From Puniceicoccales bacterium (GTDB lineage: Bacteria > Verrucomicrobiota > Verrucomicrobiia > Opitutales > JAIRLM01): 28,242 bases of DNA. The notes under the pieces are model-generated. The model was given only the letters and a program-made list of their open reading frames with translations, was not told the origin of the DNA and made no database searches. Positions 15,973-24,003 of this stretch are shown one piece after another. Each line of letters opens with the position of its first letter. The first letter of the stretch is position 1. The stretch lies in the NCBI GenBank assembly GCA_031258995.1, contig JAIRMB010000058.1, forward strand, positions 1 through 28,242, written 5' to 3'. The position numbers and the translations under genes are program-made.

Positions 15973-16560
15973 ATGGAAATTTCTGCGAAAATGGTGGGAG
16001 AGTTGCGGGAACGGACTGGAGCCGGGCTCATGGACTGCAAGCGAGCTCTCGTCGAGTGCAATGGCGATGGCGAAGCAGCCGTCATCTGCTTGAAGAAAAA
16101 GGGAATGGCCAGTGCCGACAAAAAAGCCGGCCGGGAAGCCACGGAAGGTGTGGTGGAGTCCTATATCCACACGGGTGGCCGCATCGGCGTGCTTCTGCAG
16201 CTCAATTGCGAGACGGATTTTGTGGCGAAAAACGATCAGTTTCGCACCCTCGCCCGCGATTTGTGCCTCCACATCACCGCGTCAAACCCCAGTTACATTT
16301 CGAAAGAAGATGTTCCTGCGGAAGAATTCGCGAGAGAGAGGGAGGTGGCCGAGAGCCAGTGTGGCGGGAAGCCGCCCAGCGCCGTCGCCGCCATTGTGGA
16401 GGGAAAATTGGCCAAATTTTTTTCGGCCAATTGTCTATTGAGCCAGCCATTCATAAAAAATCCGGACCAATCGGTGGGGGATTTGATCCGCGAACACGTC
16501 GCTAAAATCGGCGAAAACATTCGGGTTGTCCGATTTTCTCGTTTTCAAATCGGCGGTTAG
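15973..16560 (+). CDS. tsf: Elongation factor Ts (short form)
   Basis: The product has 195 residues, close to the short EF-Ts of Thermus rather than the ~283 of E. coli. It includes LRERTGAGLMDCKRAL at 11-26 and the EF-Tu-contacting motif TDFVAKN at 81-87. It exchanges GDP for GTP on EF-Tu. ATG 15973 has a strong SD (GAGGAG, 7 nt). The C-terminus ENIRVVRFSRFQIGG is canonical. Confidence 0.95.
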   Translation: MEISAKMVGELRERTGAGLMDCKRALVECNGDGEAAVICLKKKGMASADKKAGREATEGVVESYIHTGGRIGVLLQLNCETDFVAKNDQFRTLARDLCLHITASNPSYISKEDVPAEEFAREREVAESQCGGKPPSAVAAIVEGKLAKFFSANCLLSQPFIKNPDQSVGDLIREHVAKIGENIRVVRFSRFQIGG

Positions 16561-17673
16561 TTGCCCGTGGACGGTGGCGCCCAGCTGATCTACGGCGATG
16601 ACAGTGCTCTCGTGCATGGGCGGGCCGAAGAGATTGTCGCTGACAAGCTGCGCCGTAGCCCTGATTGTCAGCTAGAAACTTTCGTTGGACAGCTTTTAAT
16701 ATTCCAAGATTTTCAAAAATTTACTGACGGTTTGACGGAGGCTCTCGCCACTTTGCCCCTTTTTTCATCGAAAAAGTGCATCTGGGTAAAGTCGATCAAC
16801 TTTCTCGCAGTTCCGCTGGCCGACGAATCCTTGGCGCTGTTGGAGCGACTCGGTGACCAGCTCGCCCAGGCAAAGAATTTCGGCTTAGCCGTCGTGCTTT
16901 CCGCCAGTCCCGTTGATAGACGTCTACGCCCCTTCAAATTGCTCAGATCCAAGTGCCAAGCAATTGAGGTGAAGGGAAGCGGACCGAACGGGGCGGAGAT
17001 TGCCTTAGACCACGGCGCAGAAAATTTGGGCCTCGTCTTCGATTTTTCTGCCCGTCGCACTTTTTTGGACAGAGTCGGTCCAAACGCGGGTCCCGTGACC
17101 GGGGAACTGGAAAAGCTGAAGGCCTACCTTTTGGGTAGATGCAAAGTTACAGCAGATGACGTAAGGGCAATCGTCTGCGAGATGTCCCGGGAAGACTTCT
17201 TTGAGCCGATCGAAGCCTTCTACCGTAGGGATATGGACGCATTTGCTCTTGCCCTTAGTCGTTTTTTGGGGAGCGACGGTGAGCCGCGGGCACTTCTGAC
17301 TGCAATGCAGAATAAAAATCGCATTCTCATGCAACTAAAAGCGGCGCAGCTACTTCGGTCTTGGCGGACCGGCGGAATGCCCTCTAAGGAGAGCCTGGAA
17401 CGGGCCCGGTTACTGCGTACAATTCCGGTTCCCGAGGGTAGCGATGACGTTTTTTCGTTGAATCCCTGGTACTTGGGTCGGCTGTCGGAATGCCTCCCCT
17501 TTTTTGACCTGGACGAGCTGGCACGGATACAGGAAGCCCTACTCGATATTTTCGAGTCGCTTATCACGGAATGGCAGGACCTTTCGACAAAGCGAATTCT
17601 CGACAAGTTCCTCTTCCTGTGCAACTGTTTACGAAATTCGGCACGGTCCCAACCTCCACCACGCCATGGCTGA
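16561..17673 (+). CDS. holA: DNA polymerase III delta subunit
   Basis: The product is about 370 residues and resembles HolA, the clamp-loader arm that opens the beta clamp. Features are AQLIYGDDSALVHGRAEEIV at the N-terminus, LPLFSSKKCIWVKSINFL, GLAVVLSASPVDRRLRPFKL and a helical C-terminal collar region with AMQNKNRILMQLKAAQLL. HolA is poorly conserved, so the call rests on overall pattern, length and genomic position. The start TTG 16561 follows the tsf stop directly (GTG 16567 is an alternative), implying translational coupling. The end overlaps mnmE by 8 nt. Confidence 0.75.
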   Translation: MPVDGGAQLIYGDDSALVHGRAEEIVADKLRRSPDCQLETFVGQLLIFQDFQKFTDGLTEALATLPLFSSKKCIWVKSINFLAVPLADESLALLERLGDQLAQAKNFGLAVVLSASPVDRRLRPFKLLRSKCQAIEVKGSGPNGAEIALDHGAENLGLVFDFSARRTFLDRVGPNAGPVTGELEKLKAYLLGRCKVTADDVRAIVCEMSREDFFEPIEAFYRRDMDAFALALSRFLGSDGEPRALLTAMQNKNRILMQLKAAQLLRSWRTGGMPSKESLERARLLRTIPVPEGSDDVFSLNPWYLGRLSECLPFFDLDELARIQEALLDIFESLITEWQDLSTKRILDKFLFLCNCLRNSARSQPPPRHG

Positions 17674-19030
17674 AGTAGGTCGTACCTTCTTGGCGCCGTC
17701 GACGCCCGCCGGCCATTCCGGCATTGCCACCGTTCGGGTGAGCGGTCCTTCTTGCCCAAGAATTTATCGCGAAATTTTTTACAGTGAGCCGGTGCACCGG
17801 CTGGCCAGCTGCCGGGACTATCGCGATCTATCCGGTGAAATCGTTGATCGAGTCCTAGTCACTTTTTTTACAGGCCCTAAGTCCTTCACCGGTGACGATG
17901 TGTTGGAAATTTCCTGTCACGGAAACCCGCTCATAGTGGAGCGCATTGTCACAGACCTCATCGACCGCGGTTGCCTGCCCGCGGATCCGGGAGAGTTTAC
18001 TCGTAGAGCCTTCTGGAATGGCAAGTTGGATCTATCTCAGGCGGAAGCTGTGGCCGACCTGATCCATGCTCGCAGCTGGGCCGCCCTCCGCTGCGCCAGA
18101 CGACAACTTTCTGGAGCGCTAGGTCACATCCTTTCCGGTGTGCGAGAAGACCTTTTGAGTATTTTGGCCGCCATGGAGTCTGCCATCGACTTTAGCGATG
18201 AAGGCCTCTCGGAGCCGAAATGGGAGGAATTTCGGGGTACCGTCTTACTTTTGCGAAAAAAAATACTCTCTCTGGCAGAGACCTTTCGAAACCGTAGCGC
18301 CATCGAGCGGGGCGTTGGCGTGGTGCTGGTGGGGGCGCCCAATGGCGGCAAAAGTAGTCTTCTAAATGCCCTATTGGGTAGAGAGCGAGCCCTGGTGAGT
18401 CCGACGGCCGGCACCACTCGAGACTTTCTGGAAGAACCTATTCGCCTCGGTCCCTGGCTCATACGGATTATCGATACGGCCGGCATCAGCGAGAGCGCCA
18501 GCGAATTGGACCTGCTCTCGATGGAGCGCAGCCGAGAAAAATTGACTGAGGCGGAGCTAATTTTTTGGGTCGTCGATGGCTCCCAAAAATTGGGAAACGC
18601 GGAGAAAATCGGCAAAGATTTGACAGGGCGAACTGGTGCGATTTTGTTGAATAAGCGCGATTTACCGCAAAAAATCACTCAATCGCATTCGGCCTTCCGT
18701 GCCCTCGGTTGGCCCGTCTGGGAAGTTTCCGCAAAAATTTCCGAAGACTCAGGACGAATTAGAGACCTTCTTCAGAAGTTATTGGAAGAAAAAAGGATAC
18801 TGCCAGACGGGGAGGATCTGGCAGTCAATTTTCGGCAGATGGCGTTGCTCCGCGAGGCAGCCGAGGCGCTAGAGCGGGCCGAGAAGCTGCTTCGGGAAAA
18901 TTTTGTTCGAGCGGAATGCGTTACCGAGGAACTGAACTGCGCAAATAAAACCTTGGCCGCGGTGGTCGGTGAGGGCGTTTCGGAAAAAGTGCTGGATCGA
19001 ATTTTTTCCACCTTCTGCATCGGAAAATGA
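17666..19030 (+). CDS. mnmE: tRNA modification GTPase MnmE
   Basis: The product has 454 residues from ATG 17666, placing APSTPAGHSGIATVRVSGP at the N-terminus as in the family; the frame is open to 17504 but only inside holA. A folate-binding N-domain and helical domain flank a G domain: G1 GAPNGGKSS (223-231), G2 TAGTTRD, G3 DTAG at 270-273 and G4 NKRD at 329-332. It ends with the hallmark FCIGK, whose Cys is needed for catalysis. With MnmG it makes the xm5U34 modification of tRNA wobble uridines. The mnmG gene follows 3 nt later. Confidence 0.96.
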   Translation: MAEVGRTFLAPSTPAGHSGIATVRVSGPSCPRIYREIFYSEPVHRLASCRDYRDLSGEIVDRVLVTFFTGPKSFTGDDVLEISCHGNPLIVERIVTDLIDRGCLPADPGEFTRRAFWNGKLDLSQAEAVADLIHARSWAALRCARRQLSGALGHILSGVREDLLSILAAMESAIDFSDEGLSEPKWEEFRGTVLLLRKKILSLAETFRNRSAIERGVGVVLVGAPNGGKSSLLNALLGRERALVSPTAGTTRDFLEEPIRLGPWLIRIIDTAGISESASELDLLSMERSREKLTEAELIFWVVDGSQKLGNAEKIGKDLTGRTGAILLNKRDLPQKITQSHSAFRALGWPVWEVSAKISEDSGRIRDLLQKLLEEKRILPDGEDLAVNFRQMALLREAAEALERAEKLLRENFVRAECVTEELNCANKTLAAVVGEGVSEKVLDRIFSTFCIGK

Positions 19031-19033
19031 AAA

Positions 19034-20872
19034 ATGCCTATGCCGTTGCAAGATATAGTTTGGGACGTGCTGGTTGTGGGCGGAGGGCATGCCGGCTGCG
19101 AGGCGGCGGCGGCGGCGGCGCGGCAAGGAATGGCAACCCTTCTGCTAACCGGAAATTTGGAAACCATCGGCCAAATGAGCTGCAATCCCGCCATCGGGGG
19201 ACTGGCTAAGGGGCATATGGTTCGGGAGATCGATGCGCTGGGCGGATTTATGGGGGAAAATGCCGACGCCACCGCTCTACAATTTCGGGTTCTTAACCGT
19301 TCCCGCGGCTTGGCAGTGCAAGGTCTTCGTGTGCAATGTGATATGCGTCTTTACGCCCTGCGCATGCGCTTTCTGCTGGAGCAAATTTCGGGGCTTTTTT
19401 TCTTTCAGGCTCTGGCAGAGGAACTTCTCGTAAATGGAGGGAAGGTTATCGGCCTACGTACGGACCTTGGTTTGCAATTTCGCGCACGGACGATCATTTT
19501 GACCACCGGAACATTCCTTCGCGGCCGGCTCCACATGGGGGAGAGTCAGTGGGATGGTGGCCGGTTGGGAGATTCGTCCGCTAAAAATTTGACTTTTTCG
19601 TTAAATCGCTGCGGCATCGAAACGGGGCGCATGAAGACGGGCACATCGCCGCGAATTCTGGCCGCCACTATCAATTTCGCAGTCCTAGAACGGCAGGATG
19701 GCGACAGAGAGATCTCCCATTTCGCATTTTGCGACACACGCGGAGAAGAGACGGGGAAAAATTGGCCGCAAATTTTTGCCAAACCCATCGTTTCCGCTCC
19801 GGCCGGTCAGCGATCCTGCTATCTCACGACGACGGGAGACAAAACCCGTGCGATAATTGAAGCAAATCTCAGCCGTGCACCGTTCTATGCCGGGACGATC
19901 CAGGGCCGCGGACCCCGCTATTGCCCCAGCATAGAAGATAAAATCGTCCGTTTTCCGGAACATCCCACTCATCGTATTTTCTTGGAGCCGACCGGAATTA
20001 CGACCGATGAGTGGTACGTAAACGGCCTCTCCACCGGCATGCCTTTCGACCTACAGGAGCAGATTATTCACAGCATTGGGGGACTCGAGCGCGCGCATAT
20101 CGTAAAGCCGGCCTACGCAGTGGAGTATGACTATGTGCGGCCGACGCAGTTGAAGCCTTCTTTGGAATGCAAAGCCGTGGATGGGCTTTTTTGCGCGGGA
20201 CAAATTAACGGCACGTCCGGCTATGAAGAGGCTGCAGCACAGGGAATTATCGCAGGTATCAATGGGGCGGCGAAAGTGAAAGGTCGGGAGCCGTTGATTC
20301 TGCCGCGCCACTGCGCCTACATCGGAGTACTTATAGATGACTTGGTAACTAAGGGAACAGACGAACCTTACCGAATGTTTACCAGTCGAGCGGAGTTTCG
20401 GCTCCTTTTAAATGGCGGCAGCGCAGAACTGCGGCTGTTGGAAGTAGCAGAACGCTACGAGCTTCACGATGCTGATCGACTCGCCCGAATTCGAGAAAAA
20501 AAGGAGCGCGTGGAAGAAGGCGTCCGGCTATCGATGGGCCGTGCCGCTGAAAATTTTTCCGAATCAGTAGCTTACACAAAAGAGGAACGGGAGGAAATTG
20601 ACTATCGAATCTCCTATGCGGGCTACTGGGAACGGGACCGGCGGCAAATTGAAAAGCTGCGGGCTCTCGAGGACTTGGCCATTCCGGAATGGCTGGATTA
20701 CGGGCAAGTTCCGAGCCTAAGTAACGAAAGCAGAGAGATTATGCGAATAATCCGACCGCGCACGCTGGGCCAAGCGGGCCGCATCCCCGGAGTGAATTCT
20801 TCCGACGTCGAGCTCATCCGTATCGCCATCGAGCTGGCTGGACGTAAAAGTCGGACAAATTCCTACGGCTAA
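19034..20872 (+). CDS. mnmG: tRNA uridine 5-carboxymethylaminomethyl modification enzyme MnmG
   Basis: The product has 612 residues, the usual length. FAD-binding motif VVGGGHAGCEAAAAAAR starts near residue 14. Other family blocks are SCNPAIGGLAKGHMVREIDA, NRSRGLAVQGLRVQCD, GRLHMGESQWDGGRLGD and FCAGQINGTSGYEEAAAQG. It partners MnmE in the same modification. ATG 19034 and the in-frame ATG 19040 are both possible starts; no strong SD, so coupling to mnmE is likely. The 3' end overlaps the psd stop convergently by 4 nt. Confidence 0.96.
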   Translation: MPMPLQDIVWDVLVVGGGHAGCEAAAAAARQGMATLLLTGNLETIGQMSCNPAIGGLAKGHMVREIDALGGFMGENADATALQFRVLNRSRGLAVQGLRVQCDMRLYALRMRFLLEQISGLFFFQALAEELLVNGGKVIGLRTDLGLQFRARTIILTTGTFLRGRLHMGESQWDGGRLGDSSAKNLTFSLNRCGIETGRMKTGTSPRILAATINFAVLERQDGDREISHFAFCDTRGEETGKNWPQIFAKPIVSAPAGQRSCYLTTTGDKTRAIIEANLSRAPFYAGTIQGRGPRYCPSIEDKIVRFPEHPTHRIFLEPTGITTDEWYVNGLSTGMPFDLQEQIIHSIGGLERAHIVKPAYAVEYDYVRPTQLKPSLECKAVDGLFCAGQINGTSGYEEAAAQGIIAGINGAAKVKGREPLILPRHCAYIGVLIDDLVTKGTDEPYRMFTSRAEFRLLLNGGSAELRLLEVAERYELHDADRLARIREKKERVEEGVRLSMGRAAENFSESVAYTKEEREEIDYRISYAGYWERDRRQIEKLRALEDLAIPEWLDYGQVPSLSNESREIMRIIRPRTLGQAGRIPGVNSSDVELIRIAIELAGRKSRTNSYG

Positions 20873-21762
20873 GCTCGTTCCATTACACGATCACCCATTT
20901 TCACGTAGGTTTCTATGCCTCTCTCGCTCCAGATTTTAATATCCGGAAGCGGCAGAACGGCGGCCCGTTCAAAGAGCAAAATTATGGTGGAACCGCCAAA
21001 CGCGAAAAAGCCCTTTTCGGTCCCTTTCCGCACGTGCCGGTTAGTTGGGTAAGTCTGTCGTATGGAACCAACGAAAGTTGCGCCCACCTCCACCATGGCA
21101 ATCTCACCGCAGTCCGCCGCCATGCGGGTCAATTGGCGCCTGTTCCGAAATAAAGTGTTGGGCATGAAGCGCATAGCAAGGGGGTGGACGCTGTGCAATT
21201 TTCGCCCCAGTGGGATCGCTTCGCCCGGAACGACGTCACAAGGGAAGTGAAAGCGGTGGTAGTCAAAGGGCGCTAGGCGGCAGACGAGGGCACTACCGCC
21301 GTCAAATTTCGCAGCCAAAGAGCTATTTCCTAATAGTTCCGATGTTTGTAACCGTCTATTTTTCACTGAGATGGTCTTTTTAGGCCGCAAATTGGGGATG
21401 TAGAGATAGCGGCCGTCCGCCGGTGCGATGATTCCACCGCGCCCGCCGTCGATGGGTCTGGCACCCAACCGCAAATATCGCGTAAAGAACTCTTGGAAAG
21501 TCGTATATCGTTCTAATGGCTTAGCGCAGTCGGAAACGGAAACGCCGTAGCGGCGGACGAAAGGGAGAATTTTGCGGGCGCTCGCTGGTCTGTTCACAAA
21601 AAACGATGCAATTCGAGAAAAAAAAGCGCGACTGCCAATTGTGCTCTGTAGGCAGCGGCCAAACGCGTTAGCATAGGCAAAACGGAGGAACCATTCGCCG
21701 CAAACCGGCTCGCGCACGATCGCTCGTCCGTAGCGATCATAGATTAAAACTTCCTCGTTCAT
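20869..21762 (-). CDS. psd: Phosphatidylserine decarboxylase proenzyme
   Basis: The product has 297 residues from ATG 21762, which overlaps the nth stop (ATGA). Psd converts phosphatidylserine to phosphatidylethanolamine at the inner membrane and self-cleaves to form a pyruvoyl group. Visible: PADGRYLYIPNLRPKK, PFDYHRFHFPCDVVPGEAIP (His region), and FFAFGGSTIILLF, where the G-S-T gives the cleavage site (usual form LGST). The opening NEEVLIYDRYGRAIVREPV resembles the PSD-type group found in chlamydiae and clostridia. The last gene of the rpmJ-rpmE2-nth-psd run. Confidence 0.93.
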   Translation of the reverse strand: MNEEVLIYDRYGRAIVREPVCGEWFLRFAYANAFGRCLQSTIGSRAFFSRIASFFVNRPASARKILPFVRRYGVSVSDCAKPLERYTTFQEFFTRYLRLGARPIDGGRGGIIAPADGRYLYIPNLRPKKTISVKNRRLQTSELLGNSSLAAKFDGGSALVCRLAPFDYHRFHFPCDVVPGEAIPLGRKLHSVHPLAMRFMPNTLFRNRRQLTRMAADCGEIAMVEVGATFVGSIRQTYPTNRHVRKGTEKGFFAFGGSTIILLFERAAVLPLPDIKIWSERGIETYVKMGDRVMERA

Positions 21763-22427
21763 AGATGCTCCAACCGTCGACAAATATCACATTTTGTTCC
21801 GTCGCAACTTCTTGCCCCACAGTCGGATCGGCCATAGGCAATCATGCGCAGATGCAGGCCCATCCATCGCTGGGGCGGGAAAAGATCTTTCAAATCCCGC
21901 TCCACTGCAGTCACGGTGCGGCCTTCCGAAAGCCGCCAGCGGCGGGCGAGCCGCCAGACGTGCGTATCGACGGGAAAGGTAGGAATGCCGGCCCATTGGC
22001 CCAGCAGAACGGAGGCAGTCTTGTGGCCCACACCCGGAAGGGATTCTAAATCGAAAAAATTTGTGGGTACAACACCGGAAAAATTAGCAACGATTTTACT
22101 TGCCAAACCTTTCAAGGCACGCGCTTTCTGGCGGAAAAAGCCTACAGAGTGGATAAGCTCCTCAAGCTGCTCCGTGGGCAGGTCGGCCAGTTGCTCTGCC
22201 GTGGGAGCTTTCTCGAAAAGTTGCCCAGTGACCCGATTGACCTGCCGATCCGTGCAGCGGGCGGAAAGAACCACAGCCACAAGCAGCTGGAAAGGTGTTC
22301 GGTAATTCAAAAAATTGTCGACGATGGGAAACCGTTCAAACAGAAACCGCTCTACGAAAGCGGCCCGAATCCGTGCCCTGGACAACTCCATGGTCGACAG
22401 CAAAGCGGACCCGGCTGGATAACTCAC
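21759..22427 (-). CDS. nth: Endonuclease III (DNA glycosylase/AP lyase) with variant Cys cluster
   Basis: The product has up to 222 residues from GTG 22427, which overlaps the rpmE2 stop (GTGA); ATG 22391 is an alternative that gives 210 residues. It has LVAVVLSARCTDRQVNRVTG, the helix-hairpin-helix LPGVGHKTASVLLGQW with catalytic Lys, and FPVDTHVWRLARR with catalytic Asp. It removes oxidised pyrimidines. The C-terminal cysteines are spaced C-x4-C-x4-C-x2-C (GRSDCGARSCDGTKCDICRR), whereas the standard Fe-S loop is C-x6-C-x2-C-x5-C, and the protein ends six residues later. The Fe-S cluster may be absent or rearranged. Confidence 0.9.
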   Translation of the reverse strand: MSYPAGSALLSTMELSRARIRAAFVERFLFERFPIVDNFLNYRTPFQLLVAVVLSARCTDRQVNRVTGQLFEKAPTAEQLADLPTEQLEELIHSVGFFRQKARALKGLASKIVANFSGVVPTNFFDLESLPGVGHKTASVLLGQWAGIPTFPVDTHVWRLARRWRLSEGRTVTAVERDLKDLFPPQRWMGLHLRMIAYGRSDCGARSCDGTKCDICRRLEHL

Positions 22428-22672
22428 TGTCGACGACGGCTAAATCGCTTTTCAAACTTTTCTACGCGACCGGCCGTGTCCACAAAGCGCTTAACGCCCG
22501 TAAAGGCCGGATGGGAGTCGGCGGTCACGTCCCGCGGAATGACATAATACTCAACGCCATCGATAAGTTCTCGGTTTCGACCCTTCGCCGCCGAAACGGA
22601 GAAAAAGCGCTTACCGGTCGATACGTCCTCATAGCAAACTGGATATAGCTCCGGGTGGATACCTTTCTTCAT
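22424..22672 (-). CDS. rpmE2: 50S ribosomal protein bL31, type B (zinc-free)
   Basis: An 82-residue protein starting MKKGIHPELYPVCYEDVSTG, with the conserved HPAFTGVKRFVDTAGRVEKF near the C-terminus. It lacks the CxxC pairs that bind zinc in type A bL31, and the insertion relative to type A is present. Zinc-independent paralogues usually serve under zinc limitation. It follows rpmJ on the same strand, 12 nt after its stop, with AGGAGG (TAGGAGGATT) about 8 nt before the ATG. Confidence 0.93.
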   Translation of the reverse strand: MKKGIHPELYPVCYEDVSTGKRFFSVSAAKGRNRELIDGVEYYVIPRDVTADSHPAFTGVKRFVDTAGRVEKFEKRFSRRRQ

Positions 22673-22684
22673 AGTACAATCCTC

Positions 22685-22810
22685 CTAGCGCTGCCGGGCC
22701 TTATAGCGTGGCGCAACCCTGTTGATAACGTAAACTCTGCCCTTTCTACGAACCACCTTGCAGGCCGGATGGCGGGATTTTAGAGAAGCCAAAGAGGTGG
22801 CAATTTTCAT
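22685..22810 (-). CDS. rpmJ: 50S ribosomal protein bL36 (zinc-free form)
   Basis: A 41-residue protein, too short for most ORF callers: MKIATSLASLKSRHPACKVV then RRKGRVYVINRVAPRYKARQR. It matches the longer bL36 form whose core is RHPxCKVVRRxGRxYVIN. It has a single Cys, so the four-ligand zinc site of the short form is absent. ATG 22810 has AGGGA about 7 nt upstream. It heads the rpmJ-rpmE2-nth-psd run. A TTGACA at 22846-22851 (minus) could be a -35 box, but the matching -10 is poor. Confidence 0.93.
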   Translation of the reverse strand: MKIATSLASLKSRHPACKVVRRKGRVYVINRVAPRYKARQR

Positions 22811-22977
22811 CGTCGGTCCCTAGGAGATGGCTCGCCCCGGTCCCCTGTCAACTTCGATTTCGGTCCCACTTTCGAATCTTTCTGAAGCGCGGCCGGTAGA
22901 TTTTTAGGGCGTCTGGCACAAAGATTCTCGGCTGGAATATCGTTGGTGCAAAAAAATCTTGCAGAGCCGCGCCAGCG

Positions 22978-23976
22978 ATGCGGGATGCGCACGTGATTTG
23001 GAGAAGACAACTGCTTTCTTCCGTGGGAATTTTGTGTGCCATCGGCATTTTGCCGCTGTGCGCGGTGGACGATGGCCTGCACTACGCGAATGTTTTCGAC
23101 GGCTACGATGTCCTGCGGGCCGGGTTTCGGCCCATCCCCAAAACGAGCGCCTGGCTGCAAGGTGGCGGGAGTAGGGGATCGCTGGCTATGGCCGACAGCG
23201 ACAGCGCAAAGGAAGAAGGACAAAGCCTTATCATAGGTGGAATTTTAGCAGTTCCGCAATTGCCATTGGCTGGCGCAGTGGAAATTTTTGCCAGCCGACG
23301 GTGGGGCCACGCATGGCGCCAAGAGGAGGATGCGCCGGTTCAAGACCGGCTCGCCGTGGGAGGTGGCGGCGAATTTTTTCTGCGTGTCTTGGGGAATGAT
23401 CTGCGGTTAGTTGCTGCCGGCGAACGGGTGAGCGACAAAGGGCGAGGAAGCGACGGTGCGGAGTCGCGAAGTAACGTCTTCCATTTGGGCGGCTGCCTGT
23501 CCCATCGACTTCTGCCGGTCGGGCCACTTGCGCTAGGACTGGAGCTCACCGTCTTTCACAGCCGAATCGCGACGAAGGCAGTAGAAGATGGTACAGTTTC
23601 GGTAGATGGCGCCCAGTGGCCTTTGAGAAAAGATTTCGACTCCGTTCGGAACTGGCGGGCCGCGCCCGGTGTTTTTTTAGCCTTCCTGGGCCTGGGCCAT
23701 GCAAATTGCCGTGTCGGCGGCCGCTGGATCTGGGATTTGGGAAAACGCCCGACCTTCCCGCGGCTAGTACCGCGTACCGACGACGACGTTGATTTTGCGG
23801 CCCAATGGAATGCCTCACGGGCTGCAAAAACGGGGCCGAAATCCGGCTACGGGGAGACGGAATTGGCGATCGCTACAGGTTTGAGCCATGGTCTCTATGC
23901 GGAACTGAATGCCGCTGCCTGCTGCCGTGGGCGACGGGCCGGCCGCCTATCCCTAACCGTCGGAAAAGATTTTTAA
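22978..23976 (+). CDS. Probable outer-membrane beta-barrel protein
   Basis: The product has 332 residues with an N-terminal signal peptide (RRQLLSSVGILCAIGILPLC, cleavage near CAVDDG). The rest alternates hydrophobic and polar residues in strand-length blocks, with Gly-rich turns (GGSRGSLAMAD, VGGGGEFFLRVL, LGGCLSHRLLPVGPLALGLE). It ends in RLSLTVGKDF; a terminal Phe after alternating hydrophobics is the beta-signal for BAM-dependent outer-membrane insertion. No specific porin family is recognised. ATG 22978 is the longest start; GTG 22993 fits the signal peptide equally well. No SD is clear. It diverges from rpmJ and converges on the Inc-like gene. Confidence 0.65.
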   Translation: MRDAHVIWRRQLLSSVGILCAIGILPLCAVDDGLHYANVFDGYDVLRAGFRPIPKTSAWLQGGGSRGSLAMADSDSAKEEGQSLIIGGILAVPQLPLAGAVEIFASRRWGHAWRQEEDAPVQDRLAVGGGGEFFLRVLGNDLRLVAAGERVSDKGRGSDGAESRSNVFHLGGCLSHRLLPVGPLALGLELTVFHSRIATKAVEDGTVSVDGAQWPLRKDFDSVRNWRAAPGVFLAFLGLGHANCRVGGRWIWDLGKRPTFPRLVPRTDDDVDFAAQWNASRAAKTGPKSGYGETELAIATGLSHGLYAELNAAACCRGRRAGRLSLTVGKDF

Positions 23977-23980
23977 ACCC

Positions 23981-24003
23981 ACTAACTAGTCGGATGAGTT
24001 AGT
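23981..24003. terminator. Inverted repeat between convergent genes
   Basis: ACTAACT at 23981-23987 pairs with AGTTAGT at 23997-24003, a 7-bp stem with a 9-nt loop, straddling the stops of the OMP gene (ends 23976) and the minus-strand Inc-like gene (stop 23986-23988). No strong T tract follows on either strand, so a bidirectional terminator is only a possibility. The same bases hold a 13-bp imperfect tandem repeat (TAGTCGGRTGAGT), which encodes part of the C-terminal THPTNSSD. Confidence 0.35.

Noticed and set aside
22811..22977. Zur operator upstream of rpmJ
   Set aside because: No clear palindrome was found; only a TTGACA -35-like hexamer without a good -10.
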